A stretch of DNA of 64,000 nt from NCBI GenBank assembly GCA_049515555.1, contig JBEKTY010000008.1, positions 21,867 to 85,866 on the forward strand, read 5' to 3'. Made by a program: the position numbers and the translations under genes. This DNA is from JBEKTY01 sp049515555. GTDB taxonomy: Bacteria > Planctomycetota > Planctomycetia > Pirellulales > Thermoguttaceae. Every line of letters starts with the position of its first letter. Position 1 is the stretch's first letter. Below the pieces are notes generated by a model that worked only from the letters and a program-made list of their open reading frames with translations, was not told where the DNA came from and did not search any database. Shown piece after piece: positions 26,984 to 35,608 of this stretch.

Positions 26984-28297
26984 TCAGACATTCCGGCGGC
27001 GGCGGTCGAGCTTGATCCGGCCGGCGATGATCACGGTTTCGGCCCGGCCGGTGAGTTCCCAGCCGGCGAAGGGCGTATTGCTGCTCTTCGAGCGGAACTC
27101 GGCCGGATCGACCCGCCAGCGGAACTGGGGGTCGATGATCGTCACGTCGGCCGCGGCGCCGATTCGCAGCGTGCCCTTGTCCAGGCCGAGGATGCGGGCC
27201 GGATTGATGGTCAGCTTGGCCAGGGCGGCGGGCCAATCCAGATGGCCGGGCTCGATCAAGCGGGTCACCACCAGCCCCAGCGCGGTCTCCAGTCCGACGA
27301 TGCCGAAGGGGGCCTGGTCCAGCTCCTGCATTTTCTTTTCCTTGGCGTGCGGGGCATGGTCGCTGGCGATGACGTCGATCGTGCCGTCGCTCAGACCGGC
27401 GATGACGGCCTCGACGTGCTCCTGGCCGCGCAAGGGGGGATTCATCTTATAGTTGGCGTCGAAGCTCCGCAGGCACTGGTCGGTGAGGGTAAAGTGGTGC
27501 GGCGCGGCCTCGGCCGTCACCCGCACGCCGCGGAGCTTCGCCCGCCGCAGGGCCTCCACGCCGTTGAGCGTGGAAAGGTGCATCAGGTGCAGCCGCCCGC
27601 CGGTGGCCTCGGCCAGCGAGATGTCGCGGCTGATCATCACGTCTTCGGCGGCGGCGGGGATGCCGGGCAGGCCCAGCACCAGCGAGACCAGGCCTTCGTG
27701 CATCACGCCCCGCTGGCTCAGCTCGCGGACCTCGGCGTGGTTCATCACCGGCTTGTCGAACATCAGGCAGTATTCCAGGGCGCGGCGCATCAGCTCGGCG
27801 TCGGCCACGGGGTTGCCGTCGTCGCTGAAGGCCACCGCCCCGGCCTCGACCAACTGCCCGATCTCGGCCAGCTCCTTCCCCGCGCGGTTCTTGCTTACGC
27901 AGGCCACGACCAGCACGCGGCAATGGCCCTTCTCGGCCGCCTGCTGACGGACGAACTCGACCGTGCCCTGGCTGTCGATGGGGGGCTCGGTGTTGGGCAT
28001 GCAGGCGATCGAGGTGAAGCCGCCGCTCAGGGCGGCCGCCGTGCCGGACTCGATCGTCTCGTCCTCCTCGAACCCCGGCTGGCGGAGGTGCACGTGCATG
28101 TCGATCAGGCCCGGGGCCACGATCCGGCCGCGGGCATCGAGCACCTGGACCTCGGGGTCGGCCGCGGCGTCGTAGGCGGCGATCCGCCCGTCGGCCACCA
28201 GCAGGCTCGTCACCCGGTCCATCTGCTGGCTGGGATCAATCACACGGCCGTTGGTGATGAGAAGCTTAGACGTGTTCAATCCGCGGCTACCCTTCAT
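26984..28297 (-). CDS. pyrC: Dihydroorotase
   Basis: 437 residues. It catalyses ring closure of N-carbamoyl-aspartate to dihydroorotate in pyrimidine synthesis. The metal site starts with DMHVHLRQPGFEEDETI, followed by the family blocks GGFTSIACMPNT, VAFSDDGNPV, NHAEVREL, LHLMHLST, AAPHHFTLTD and DVIASDHAPH. Length agrees with the long (type I) bacterial form. The first nine codons (MKGSRGLNT) look like DNA of the CCGTGTTCAATCCGTGGC-type dispersed repeat, so the N-terminus may be a repeat-derived extension before KLLITNGRVID. pyrB lies directly upstream. Confidence 0.95.
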   Translation of the reverse strand: MKGSRGLNTSKLLITNGRVIDPSQQMDRVTSLLVADGRIAAYDAAADPEVQVLDARGRIVAPGLIDMHVHLRQPGFEEDETIESGTAAALSGGFTSIACMPNTEPPIDSQGTVEFVRQQAAEKGHCRVLVVACVSKNRAGKELAEIGQLVEAGAVAFSDDGNPVADAELMRRALEYCLMFDKPVMNHAEVRELSQRGVMHEGLVSLVLGLPGIPAAAEDVMISRDISLAEATGGRLHLMHLSTLNGVEALRRAKLRGVRVTAEAAPHHFTLTDQCLRSFDANYKMNPPLRGQEHVEAVIAGLSDGTIDVIASDHAPHAKEKKMQELDQAPFGIVGLETALGLVVTRLIEPGHLDWPAALAKLTINPARILGLDKGTLRIGAAADVTIIDPQFRWRVDPAEFRSKSSNTPFAGWELTGRAETVIIAGRIKLDRRRRNV

Positions 28298-28303
28298 CGT
28301 TAT

Positions 28304-28489
28304 GGGATTTAGGGATTTGGGGATTTAGGGATTTAGGGATTTGGAGACCGAGCCTCTGCCATTTCCGTCTGCATCCTTCCGCCGTCCGGCGGCTGTTAGC
28401 CGCCGGCTATCTCTGCCCTCATGCCCACGTCGCCTGATCCAGTCATCTTCATCCCTAAATCCCTAAATCCCTAAATCCCTAAATCCCTC
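28304..28489. repeat. Inverted GGGATTTA arrays with an internal hairpin
   Basis: GGGATTTA octamers (28304-28343) face their complement TAAATCCC (28451-28489); the GCCGGCGGCTAACAGCC hairpin (28386-28409) lies between them. This fills the 181-bp pyrB-pyrC gap and could fold into one long stem in the mRNA. Confidence 0.8.
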
Positions 28490-29447
28490 TGCTGCTCACC
28501 AGCCACAGCACGGCCATGCGGATGGCCACGCCGTTGGTGACCTGCTCGAGGATCGCCGAATGCGGTCCGTCGGCCACGTCGGGACTGACCTCGACGCCGC
28601 GATTGATCGGCCCGGGGGCCAGGATCAAGATCTCGGGTTTGGTGCGGGCCAGCCGCTGGCTATCCATCGTGTACAGGTGGGCGTACTCGCGGACCGAGGG
28701 GAAGGGCCGCGTGGCCTGCCGCTCGAACTGGATCCGCAGCAGGTTGAGCACGTCGACCCGCGGCAGGATGGCGTCCAGGCTGTAGGAGTATTCCACGCCC
28801 AGTTCTTCCCAGCGGGGCGAGACCAGCGTGGACGGCCCGCAGACGATCACCCGGGCGCCGAGCTTCTTCAGGCCCCAGATGTTCGACCGCGCCGTGCGAC
28901 TGTGCTGGATGTCGCCGACCAGGGCCACGGTCAGTCCTTCCACGCGGCCCAGGCGCTGGCGGATGGTCATGATGTCCAACAGGCCCTGGGTGGGATGCTC
29001 GTGCGGCCCGTCGCCCGCGTTGACCACCGAGCACCGCAGGTTCTGGGCCAGCAGGTGCGGGGTGCCGGGGGCGTGATGGCGAACGATCATCACGTCCACG
29101 CCCATGGCCTCGATGTTCTTGGCCGTGTCGATGAACGTCTCGCCCTTGGAGAGGCTGCTGCTGGCGGCGGAGAAATCGAGCGTGTCGGCCCCCAGGCGGC
29201 GGGCGGCCAGGGTGAAACTGGTCCGCGTGCGGGTCGAGTTCTCGAAGAATAAATTGACGCAGGTCTTGCCGGTCAGAACGGGGATCTTCCGCGGCCCCTC
29301 GGTCAGGATCCGCCGCAACAGCACGGCCTTGTCGAGGATCAGCGTGATCTCCTGGGCGGTAAGGTCCTCCAGCCCCAACAGGTGGCGGCGGTTCCAATAG
29401 GCCGGCACGGCCCCCAGCTCGCTTAGATCAACCGTTTCGGCCGCCAT
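28479..29447 (-). CDS. pyrB: Aspartate carbamoyltransferase catalytic subunit
   Basis: 322 residues from ATG 29447; the frame is open further upstream but without family similarity. It joins carbamoyl phosphate and aspartate, the committed pyrimidine step. Signatures: FFENSTRTRTSF (carbamoyl phosphate binding), SSLSKGETF loop, GDGPHEHPTQGLLD, LVGDIQHSRTARSN and a C-terminal PGPINRGVE. Length is typical. No regulatory subunit (PyrI) is adjacent. It sits between queC and pyrC in the same direction. Confidence 0.95.
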   Translation of the reverse strand: MAAETVDLSELGAVPAYWNRRHLLGLEDLTAQEITLILDKAVLLRRILTEGPRKIPVLTGKTCVNLFFENSTRTRTSFTLAARRLGADTLDFSAASSSLSKGETFIDTAKNIEAMGVDVMIVRHHAPGTPHLLAQNLRCSVVNAGDGPHEHPTQGLLDIMTIRQRLGRVEGLTVALVGDIQHSRTARSNIWGLKKLGARVIVCGPSTLVSPRWEELGVEYSYSLDAILPRVDVLNLLRIQFERQATRPFPSVREYAHLYTMDSQRLARTKPEILILAPGPINRGVEVSPDVADGPHSAILEQVTNGVAIRMAVLWLVSSRGI

Positions 29448-29592
29448 GGCACGCAACTCGCCTTTTCCTCGTCTCGCCGCCGCCGGCTGCTCGCCCGGAG
29501 CGCCCCACGGCGCGCACCGCCGGGCAAGCCCGCCTGGAGCGCCCCCCGGCTGTGATTGTAGCAGTGGCAGGGAATCCTGGCCAGGGTCAGAT

Positions 29593-30354
29593 TCAGGGTT
29601 GCCGGCCTGCGACGTGCTCCGCCACGGCCCCGATAGACCTATCCTTAGCGTACGGCAGGGGATCGACCAGGCCGGCCTCGGCGAATCCTTTGCGGCGTAA
29701 TTGGCATGCGTCGCAGGCACCGCAGCTTAAGCCGTCGGGCGCGGGGTCGTAGCAGGAATGGGTCAGGCCGTAGTCCACGCCCAACTCCATGCCGCGGCGG
29801 ATGATCTGGGCCTTGGACAGCCGGATCAGCGGGGTGTGCAGCTCGAACTTCAGCCGGCCTTCGACCCCCGCCTTGGTGGCCAGGTTGGCCAGGTGGGCGA
29901 AGGCGGCGATGAATTCCGGCCGGCAATCGGGGTAGCCGCTGTAATCTACCGCGTTGACGCCCAGGAAAATGTCGGCCGCCTCCGCGGTCTCGGCCAGCGC
30001 CAAGGCCAGCGCCAGCAGGACGGTGTTCCGCGCCGGAACGTAGGTGACGGGGATACCTTGGGCCATCTGGTCGGGCCGGCGGTCCTTGGGTACGTCGATG
30101 GCGCCGGTCAGGGCGCTACCGCCGAAAGCGGCCAGATCGACGGCCACGGTGACGTGCCGCCGGACCTGGAGGGCCCGGGCCACGCGGCGTGCCGCCTCCA
30201 GCTCGAAGCGGTGCCGCTGGCCGTAATCGACCGTCAAGGCGTAGAGTGCGAAGCCTTCCTGCCGGGCGATGGCGGCGGCGGTGGCCGAATCCAACCCCCC
30301 AGAAAGTAGGATCACCGCCCGCCGTTCGCTCTGCGTCTGTCCTGCACTGCTCAT
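29593..30354 (-). CDS. queC: 7-cyano-7-deazaguanine synthase
   Basis: 253 residues. It is an ATP-dependent enzyme making preQ0 from 7-carboxy-7-deazaguanine and ammonia. The N-terminal PP-loop LLSGGLDSATA (SGGLDS at 18-23), YVPARNTVLLALALALAE, GVNAVDYSGYPDCRPEF and the zinc-site cysteines in HSCYDPAP...CGACDACQLR are all present. Divergent from queF, which acts on its product, and upstream of pyrB on the same strand. Confidence 0.95.
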   Translation of the reverse strand: MSSAGQTQSERRAVILLSGGLDSATAAAIARQEGFALYALTVDYGQRHRFELEAARRVARALQVRRHVTVAVDLAAFGGSALTGAIDVPKDRRPDQMAQGIPVTYVPARNTVLLALALALAETAEAADIFLGVNAVDYSGYPDCRPEFIAAFAHLANLATKAGVEGRLKFELHTPLIRLSKAQIIRRGMELGVDYGLTHSCYDPAPDGLSCGACDACQLRRKGFAEAGLVDPLPYAKDRSIGAVAEHVAGRQP

Positions 30355-30459
30355 CGGGTGCCAAGCTGCCGGCGAATAGAGGTATTCCGCGCGGCGCGCC
30401 GCGCCGCGGCCCTTTCCCCCCAGCGCTAATCATGTCACAATTACCGGCTTGAGCCTATA

Positions 30460-30520
30460 GGGGGACAGTCCCATTTTCGCGGCCACGCGGCGTGGCGGGC
30501 GAAAATTGCACGCAGTCCCC
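30460..30520. repeat. Family D repeat between queC and queF
   Basis: GGGGGACAGTCCCATTTTCGC, a GGCCACGCGGCGTGGC hairpin and GGCGAAAATTGCACGCAGTC form a long imperfect palindrome just before the queF ribosome site. It may affect queF translation. Confidence 0.75.
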
Positions 30521-30550
30521 GTGGCGGCTGCTGGAAAGGAGCCTGCAAAA

Positions 30551-30922
30551 GTGAACCCCGACCCGCGCAGCGGCCTGGAGACCTTCGACAACCAGTATCC
30601 CGGCCGCGATTACACGATCGAGATCGTCTGCCCGGAGTTCACTTCCATGTGTCCGCGGACAGGCCAGCCCGACTTCGGCACGCTGACCGTGACCTACGTG
30701 CCCGACAAGAAGTGCGTCGAGCTGAAGAGCCTCAAGCTGTACCTCCAGCAGTTCCGCAACGAGGGGATCTTTTACGAGAACGTAACCAACCGCATCCTGG
30801 AGGACCTGGTGGCGGTGATCGAGCCGCGGCGGATGCGGCTTACGGCGGCCTTCCGGCCGCGGGGCGGAATCACCACCACCATCCATGCAACCTTCACAAG
30901 CGCAGGGGTTTCCGATGAATGA
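30551..30922 (+). CDS. queF: NADPH-dependent 7-cyano-7-deazaguanine reductase
   Basis: The GTG at 30551 is chosen because GAAAGGAG lies 10 bp upstream, giving 123 residues; the open frame upstream is family D repeat. The protein reduces the preQ0 nitrile to preQ1. It is the short, single-domain QueF type: PEFTSMCPRTGQPDFG holds the catalytic Cys34 and Asp41, and VELKSLKLY is the QueF family motif that binds NADPH. It overlaps the start of the next gene by 8 bp, which suggests translational coupling. Confidence 0.95.
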   Translation: MNPDPRSGLETFDNQYPGRDYTIEIVCPEFTSMCPRTGQPDFGTLTVTYVPDKKCVELKSLKLYLQQFRNEGIFYENVTNRILEDLVAVIEPRRMRLTAAFRPRGGITTTIHATFTSAGVSDE

Positions 30923-31928
30923 TCGGCCGCGGGTGATTCTTTCGGGCTTTGCCGACGAGTCGGCCAACCACAAGACGGCCGTCGAGCAGTTCGTGGCCTT
31001 CGCTGCGCTGGGCCTCCAGTATTACAGCATCCGTTTCATCGACGTCGGGCAGGGCGTCAAGAACGTGATGAAGCTGACCGTGGCCGAGATCCAGAAGATC
31101 CGCCAGCTTCAGAACGAGTACGGGCTGAACGTGGCCTCGATCGCCTCGCCCATCGGCAAAGTGAAGCTGGCCGACGTCGAGGACGGGACCAAGAACGCCT
31201 TTATTCCCTTCAAGAAATACCTGGCCACCGACGTGGCCAAGGCCTGCGAGCTGGCCCATGCCTTCGAGACCAAGCTGGTCCGCGGCTTCTCGTTCTACCA
31301 TCCCAAGGGAAGCGACCCGCGGGGGTTCCTGCCGCAGGTGGTCGAGCAATTGGGCGCCATCGCCGAGGCGCTGCACCGCTCCGACCTGACGTTCGGCCTG
31401 GAGGTCGAGGCCAACCTGGTGGGCAGCGACGGCCGGCTGCTGGCCGAGATCTACCGCCAAGTGAACGATCCGGCGATGGTGCTGGTGTTCGACGCGGGCA
31501 ACCTCCTCACTCAGGGCTACTCGACGGCCGAGGTGTTCGAGCACTATACGGCGATGAAGCCCGGGCTGGGCTGGATGCACGTCAAGGACTTCCGCCGGCT
31601 GCAAGCGGCGGGCAAGGGGGGGCACGTGGACGAGGATGCCTTGGTGGACTTCGTGCCCGCCGACCAGGGCGACGCCGCCCACGAGGCGATTTTCCGCGAT
31701 TTCGGCCGGCTGCTGCCGGCCCTGGAAAAGAAGCTTGCCCGCCGCGGCATCCCCGGCGTGCTGGTCGACTTGGAGCCGCACCTGAAGGGCGGCGGCCAGT
31801 TCGGCGGCGCCAGCGGTCCGGACGGCATGGGCGTGGCGCTGCGCGGCTTGTGCCGCGTGCTGGACTACGTGGGCATCGATTACCACCTCCGCGACTTCGA
31901 CGACGTTCGGGCCGCCCGCGGATTCTGA
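30915..31928 (+). CDS. Sugar phosphate isomerase/epimerase-like TIM-barrel protein
   Basis: 337 residues starting at ATG 30915. It shows the xylose-isomerase-like TIM-barrel pattern: VILSGFADESANHKTAVEQF, LGLQYYSIRFIDVGQG, LNVASIASPIGKVK, LTFGLEVEANLVGS (metal Glu), MVLVFDAGNLLTQG (metal Asp) and LGWMHVKDFRR (metal His). Members isomerise or epimerise sugars or inositols, and the substrate is not evident. It overlaps queF but no deazaguanine role is known for such proteins. It ends 16 bp from the convergent FHA gene. Confidence 0.8.
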   Translation: MNDRPRVILSGFADESANHKTAVEQFVAFAALGLQYYSIRFIDVGQGVKNVMKLTVAEIQKIRQLQNEYGLNVASIASPIGKVKLADVEDGTKNAFIPFKKYLATDVAKACELAHAFETKLVRGFSFYHPKGSDPRGFLPQVVEQLGAIAEALHRSDLTFGLEVEANLVGSDGRLLAEIYRQVNDPAMVLVFDAGNLLTQGYSTAEVFEHYTAMKPGLGWMHVKDFRRLQAAGKGGHVDEDALVDFVPADQGDAAHEAIFRDFGRLLPALEKKLARRGIPGVLVDLEPHLKGGGQFGGASGPDGMGVALRGLCRVLDYVGIDYHLRDFDDVRAARGF

Positions 31929-31944
31929 ATCGCGAGGTGCACGG

Positions 31945-34632
31945 TTACGGTTCGAGAGTGGCCGGGCCCTCGGTCTGCTGTTGGCCCGCTTTCCGCGGCG
32001 GGGCCGCCGGCGGCCGCGATGGCTGGCGACGCTCCGCGGTCCGATCGCCGCCCCGCAGCTTGCCGTACAGCAGGCGGAGCGTCAAGACGAGGTACTGGGC
32101 GCCCCACAGTAGCGCCACCAGGAAGGCCGCCGCCGCCGAGTAGTACGCCGTGCCGTTGGTTGTCGGCATTCGCCGCAGCCAGACGAGCGAGCCGCCCACG
32201 GTCAGTGCCACGACCATCACCAGCAATTTGGCGTTCGTGACGGTAGACAAACGTCGCCGCTCGTGCCGCCGCAGCGCGCCGCGGGCCGAGAAGTTGGCCA
32301 GCTCCCTCATCGCCGAAAAGTCGCTATGCTTCTCGGGGGCCACGGTTCGTGGCGAGAGCTCCAGCGGTTCCTGCTTTTCGGTTGGGGCCGCGGCGGAAGC
32401 CGCGGCGGAAGTCTGCACCGCATTGCGCGCTACAGACGACGTGGCAGCCTGGGCGGGCGCGGGCCGCGCCAGCGGCCGCTGGGGGGCCGACGCCTCGGCA
32501 CCGCCCCCCCCGCGATGTCGCGCCAGCAGGCGAGTCATGTAATCGTCGACCGATTCTTCCTCGTCGCTACCGCCTGCCACATGTGGCGCGGCCGTCGGCG
32601 ACGGCTCGGCCGACGGCACTGCACCCGCCGGCTTCTCCATTGCCTGCCCGCTGCCAACGCCCCCGGCTTGTGACTGTTCCTCCTCGGGCAGGTCAATCAT
32701 AGCACCGGCCTTCCGAAGGATCTCGGCAACGCTTACCGGCGGCTCCGGCGACGGTTCTTGGAACTCGGGCTCTGCCGGCCGCTGGCCGCCGAAATCGCTC
32801 GTCGGCGATTCCGTGTCGGCCGAGCACCGCGACTGCCACGTCGCCAGTCGCTCCTCGAATTCGGCCTGCTGGGTCTCCAGGTCGGCAGATCGAGCGTCCA
32901 GGGCGGCCCGGAGGGTTTCCATTTCTGCCCGTAGTGTGTCGATCTCGCTGGTCCGGGTGTCGAGTTCTGCCCGCAGCCTGTCAAGCTCGCTGGTCCGGGC
33001 GTCCAGCTCCCGCTGGCGATCTGCCTGCTGGACGGCCCATTGCTGCCGGCTGGCATCCAACTCTCGGCCCTCTCGCTCCAGTTCGGCCAGCCGGGCGGCC
33101 AGTTGTTGCGACTCGCTGGCGGCCCGGGCGGCCACCTCCTGGTGATCGGCCTCCCACTGGGAACGTTCTTCGCCGAAGGCTTTCTGCCGAGCGTCGAGTT
33201 CCAAGCGCGCTTCGTCAAAGGCTTTCTGCCGGGTGTCGAGTGCTGCCCGCAGCCTGTCAAGCTCGCTGGTCCGGGCGTCCTGTTCCCGCTGGCAATCGGC
33301 CTGCTGGGTGGCCCACTGCTGCCGGCCAGCGTCCAGCTCTCGGCCCTCTCGGTCCAATTCGGCCAGCCGGGCGGCCAGTTGTTGCGACTCGCTGGCGGCC
33401 CGGGCGGCCACCTCCTGGTGCTCGGCCTCCCACTGGGAACGTTCTTCGCCGAAGGATTTCTGCCGGGCGTCGAGTTCCGAGCGCGCTAGGTCAAAAGATT
33501 TCTGCCGGGCGTCGAATTCTGCCCGCAGCGTGTCAAGCTCGCTGGTCCGGGCGTCCAGCTCCCGCTGGCGATCTGCCTGCTGGGCCGCCCATTGCTGTCG
33601 GCTGGCGTCCAGCTCTCGGCCCTCTCGGTCCAATTCGGCCAGCCGGGCGGCCAGTTGTTCCGACTCGCTGGCGGCCCGGGCGGCCATGCCCCGGCACTCG
33701 GCCTCCCACTGGGAGCGCTCCAGGTCAAAAGATTTCTGCCGGGCGTCGAGTTCCGAGCGCGCTTCGTCAAAGGCTTTCTGCCGGGCGTCTAATTCTGCCC
33801 GCAGCGTGTCAAGCTCGCTGGTCCGGGCGTCCATCTCCCGCTGGCGATCTGCCTGCTGGGCCGCCCATTGCTGCCGGCTGGCGTCCAGCTCTTGGCCCTG
33901 TTGGTCAAGTTCGGCCAGCTGGGCGGCCAGTTGTTCCGACTCGCTGGCGGCCCGGGCGGCCATGCCCTGGCACTCGGCCTCCCGCTGGGAGCGCTCCAGG
34001 TCAAGAGACTTCTGCCGGGCGTCGAGTTCTGCCCGCAGCGTGTCGAGTTCGTTGGTCCGGGCGTCCAGTTCCCGCTGGCGATCTGCCTGCTGAACGGCCC
34101 ATTGCTGTCGGCTGGCGTCCAGCTCTCGGCCCTGTTGGTCCAGCTCGGCCAGTCGGGCGACCAGTTGCTCCGACTGGCGGTGCCGTTGCCGGTCTTGTTC
34201 CACTTCAGGGGGATCGAACTGGTTGGTCTCCAGCACTTCGAACTCGATGTTGCCAATGCCCAGCCGATCGCCGGGCGCCAGCGGGGCGTCGGCAAATGCC
34301 TTGCCGTTCAACCGGGTGTTGGAAGACCAGCGACGTACAACGGTCCCGGCGTTGCCGCGGAGAATGAGGCAGTGCAATGGTCCCACGTTGTGAGCCCGGA
34401 GGCGGAGGGTACAATTCGGCCCTGAGCCGATCGTGCATTTGGGCGAGCGCAGGCGAACCACCTGGCCCTCGCGCTCCCGGTCGCAGACGCGGAGCACCAG
34501 GTGGCCTTCCACGGGGTTCAACATGGACGCCGTCGATCTGCTGTAAACCATGGCTCTCGTCGGCCCTGTTTGGTTTGATGCGACCTGTAGCGATGGGGAA
34601 AGGCTCGGATCATGCCTGACCGCGGGCGGCAT
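31945..34632 (-). CDS. FHA-domain, coiled-coil repeat membrane protein
   Basis: 895 residues from ATG 34632 (AGAGGA just upstream); ATG 34551 is an alternative. Residues about 42-130 are an FHA fold (CTIGSGPNCTLRLRAHNVGP LHCLI, TRLNGKAF, GDRLGIGNIEFEV), but the usual GR and SxxH are replaced by GS and GPLH, so phosphothreonine binding is doubtful. Then about 440 residues of Gln/Arg/Glu-rich coiled coil are built from four tandem units (three of 276 bp, one of 234 bp, e.g. RQRELDARTSELDTLRAELD). A Pro/Ala-rich region follows and two membrane helices close the protein (LLVMVVALTVGGSLVWL; YYSAAAAFLVALLWGAQYLVL). Suggests a membrane scaffold; function unknown. Confidence 0.8.
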   Translation of the reverse strand: MPPAVRHDPSLSPSLQVASNQTGPTRAMVYSRSTASMLNPVEGHLVLRVCDREREGQVVRLRSPKCTIGSGPNCTLRLRAHNVGPLHCLILRGNAGTVVRRWSSNTRLNGKAFADAPLAPGDRLGIGNIEFEVLETNQFDPPEVEQDRQRHRQSEQLVARLAELDQQGRELDASRQQWAVQQADRQRELDARTNELDTLRAELDARQKSLDLERSQREAECQGMAARAASESEQLAAQLAELDQQGQELDASRQQWAAQQADRQREMDARTSELDTLRAELDARQKAFDEARSELDARQKSFDLERSQWEAECRGMAARAASESEQLAARLAELDREGRELDASRQQWAAQQADRQRELDARTSELDTLRAEFDARQKSFDLARSELDARQKSFGEERSQWEAEHQEVAARAASESQQLAARLAELDREGRELDAGRQQWATQQADCQREQDARTSELDRLRAALDTRQKAFDEARLELDARQKAFGEERSQWEADHQEVAARAASESQQLAARLAELEREGRELDASRQQWAVQQADRQRELDARTSELDRLRAELDTRTSEIDTLRAEMETLRAALDARSADLETQQAEFEERLATWQSRCSADTESPTSDFGGQRPAEPEFQEPSPEPPVSVAEILRKAGAMIDLPEEEQSQAGGVGSGQAMEKPAGAVPSAEPSPTAAPHVAGGSDEEESVDDYMTRLLARHRGGGGAEASAPQRPLARPAPAQAATSSVARNAVQTSAAASAAAPTEKQEPLELSPRTVAPEKHSDFSAMRELANFSARGALRRHERRRLSTVTNAKLLVMVVALTVGGSLVWLRRMPTTNGTAYYSAAAAFLVALLWGAQYLVLTLRLLYGKLRGGDRTAERRQPSRPPAAPPRKAGQQQTEGPATLEP
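32971..34033. repeat. 276-bp tandem repeats within the FHA gene
   Basis: The landmark CCGCAGCSTGTCAAGCTCGC occurs at 32971, 33247, 33523 and 33799 (exact 276-bp steps) and, diverged, at 34033 (234 bp). The short unit lacks 42 bp, i.e. two heptads. Confidence 0.85.
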
Positions 34633-35142
34633 AAATCCTCTACGGCATTTAGCTTACGGCCGGGGGTCGGTCAACGCTTTGGCGCCCGCGACGGGGCATG
34701 GCAACCGGCCGAAAAAAAACGGTTGATGATCTGTACTGGTTTTGTCGATTATCGGATAGCGACGCCGGGCCCAGCCCCGCGCCACGCACAATGCCGGCGG
34801 GCGGGCCGAAGAACTGGCTCGCCGGCCAAATGTCCCGTGGGGCCGGCCGGGAACAGCGGCCGCGGCCGTGTTGCACCGCCGGCGCAAGTAGTTGATGGTT
34901 AAACAGTTGTGACAAGAGGGCATACGGCGGTTCCGGATGCCAAGGCATTTCGGGTTTTTTTGACCCAGAGCGGGTCGATTTGCGTAGTATAGTTTGGTTG
35001 CTGCCGGGGGGCCGCCTCATCTTCGGACCCCCGCGGCGCCGCAACGGAACACCATTTTTTCGAGAAGGGGGTTCGACTACGGCTACTCTGAAGGGGGGCA
35101 AACCTTCAGTGCGGCCAAGAGCGGACACCGAGGTGAATCCCT
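34633..35142. other. Intergenic region with dksA-like promoter
   Basis: 510 bp between divergent genes. Apart from the promoter candidate at 34960-34990 and a GACCC-AGAGC-GGGTC palindrome overlapping it (34962-34976), nothing definite is visible. Confidence 0.4.
34960..34990 (+). promoter_or_regulatory. Candidate promoter with overlapping palindrome
   Basis: TTGACC (34960-34965) and TAGTAT (34985-34990) are 19 bp apart. GACCC...GGGTC overlaps the -35 region and could be an operator. Transcript would lead into the DksA-like gene. Confidence 0.4.
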
Positions 35143-35598
35143 ATGAGCCGCAAAGACGCGATTCTGAGCATGCGCCAGGTCCTCGTCAAACGGCGCGACG
35201 CCTTGCGCAAGGCGCTGGCGGGTGATTTGAGCCTGCTCAAGGAACTGCGGGCACAGACTTCCGGCGACGTGGTCGATGCCGCACTGGACTCGGTGCAGGA
35301 TGAGATCAGTTCGCAACTGGCTGAGGTCGAGAGCCGCGAGCTGACGCGGATCGAGTACGCCCTGGAACGCATGCGGACCGGCCAGTTCGGCGTCTGCGAG
35401 GGCTGCGGTACGGCGATCCCCATGGCCCGGCTCAACGCTTTGCCCTATGCCACGTGCTGCATCAAGTGCCAGCGCGAGGCGGAGCGGCAGGGGGCCGGGC
35501 CGGCCGGCTCGGCCGACGTCGATTGGAGCCGCCTGCTGGATAGCTCCGGCGGCGATGCCGACCTGTCGATCAACGATATCGAGCTGGATGTCTCGTGA
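35143..35598 (+). CDS. DksA/TraR-type zinc-finger protein
   Basis: 151 residues. The N-terminal half is a helical hairpin (MSRKDAILSMRQVLVKRRDA... ), the C-terminal part has the four-cysteine zinc finger CEGCGTAIPMARLNALPYATCCIKC typical of DksA/TraR proteins. These bind RNA polymerase in its secondary channel and, with ppGpp, alter transcription. The coiled-coil tip does not show the DxxDxA motif of classical DksA, so regulatory activity is uncertain. A GGCGA/Asp-rich tail (SSGGDADLSINDIELDVS) is extra. The htrA-like gene starts 10 bp after its stop. Confidence 0.85.
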   Translation: MSRKDAILSMRQVLVKRRDALRKALAGDLSLLKELRAQTSGDVVDAALDSVQDEISSQLAEVESRELTRIEYALERMRTGQFGVCEGCGTAIPMARLNALPYATCCIKCQREAERQGAGPAGSADVDWSRLLDSSGGDADLSINDIELDVS

Positions 35599-35608
35599 CG
35601 CCTCGCTG

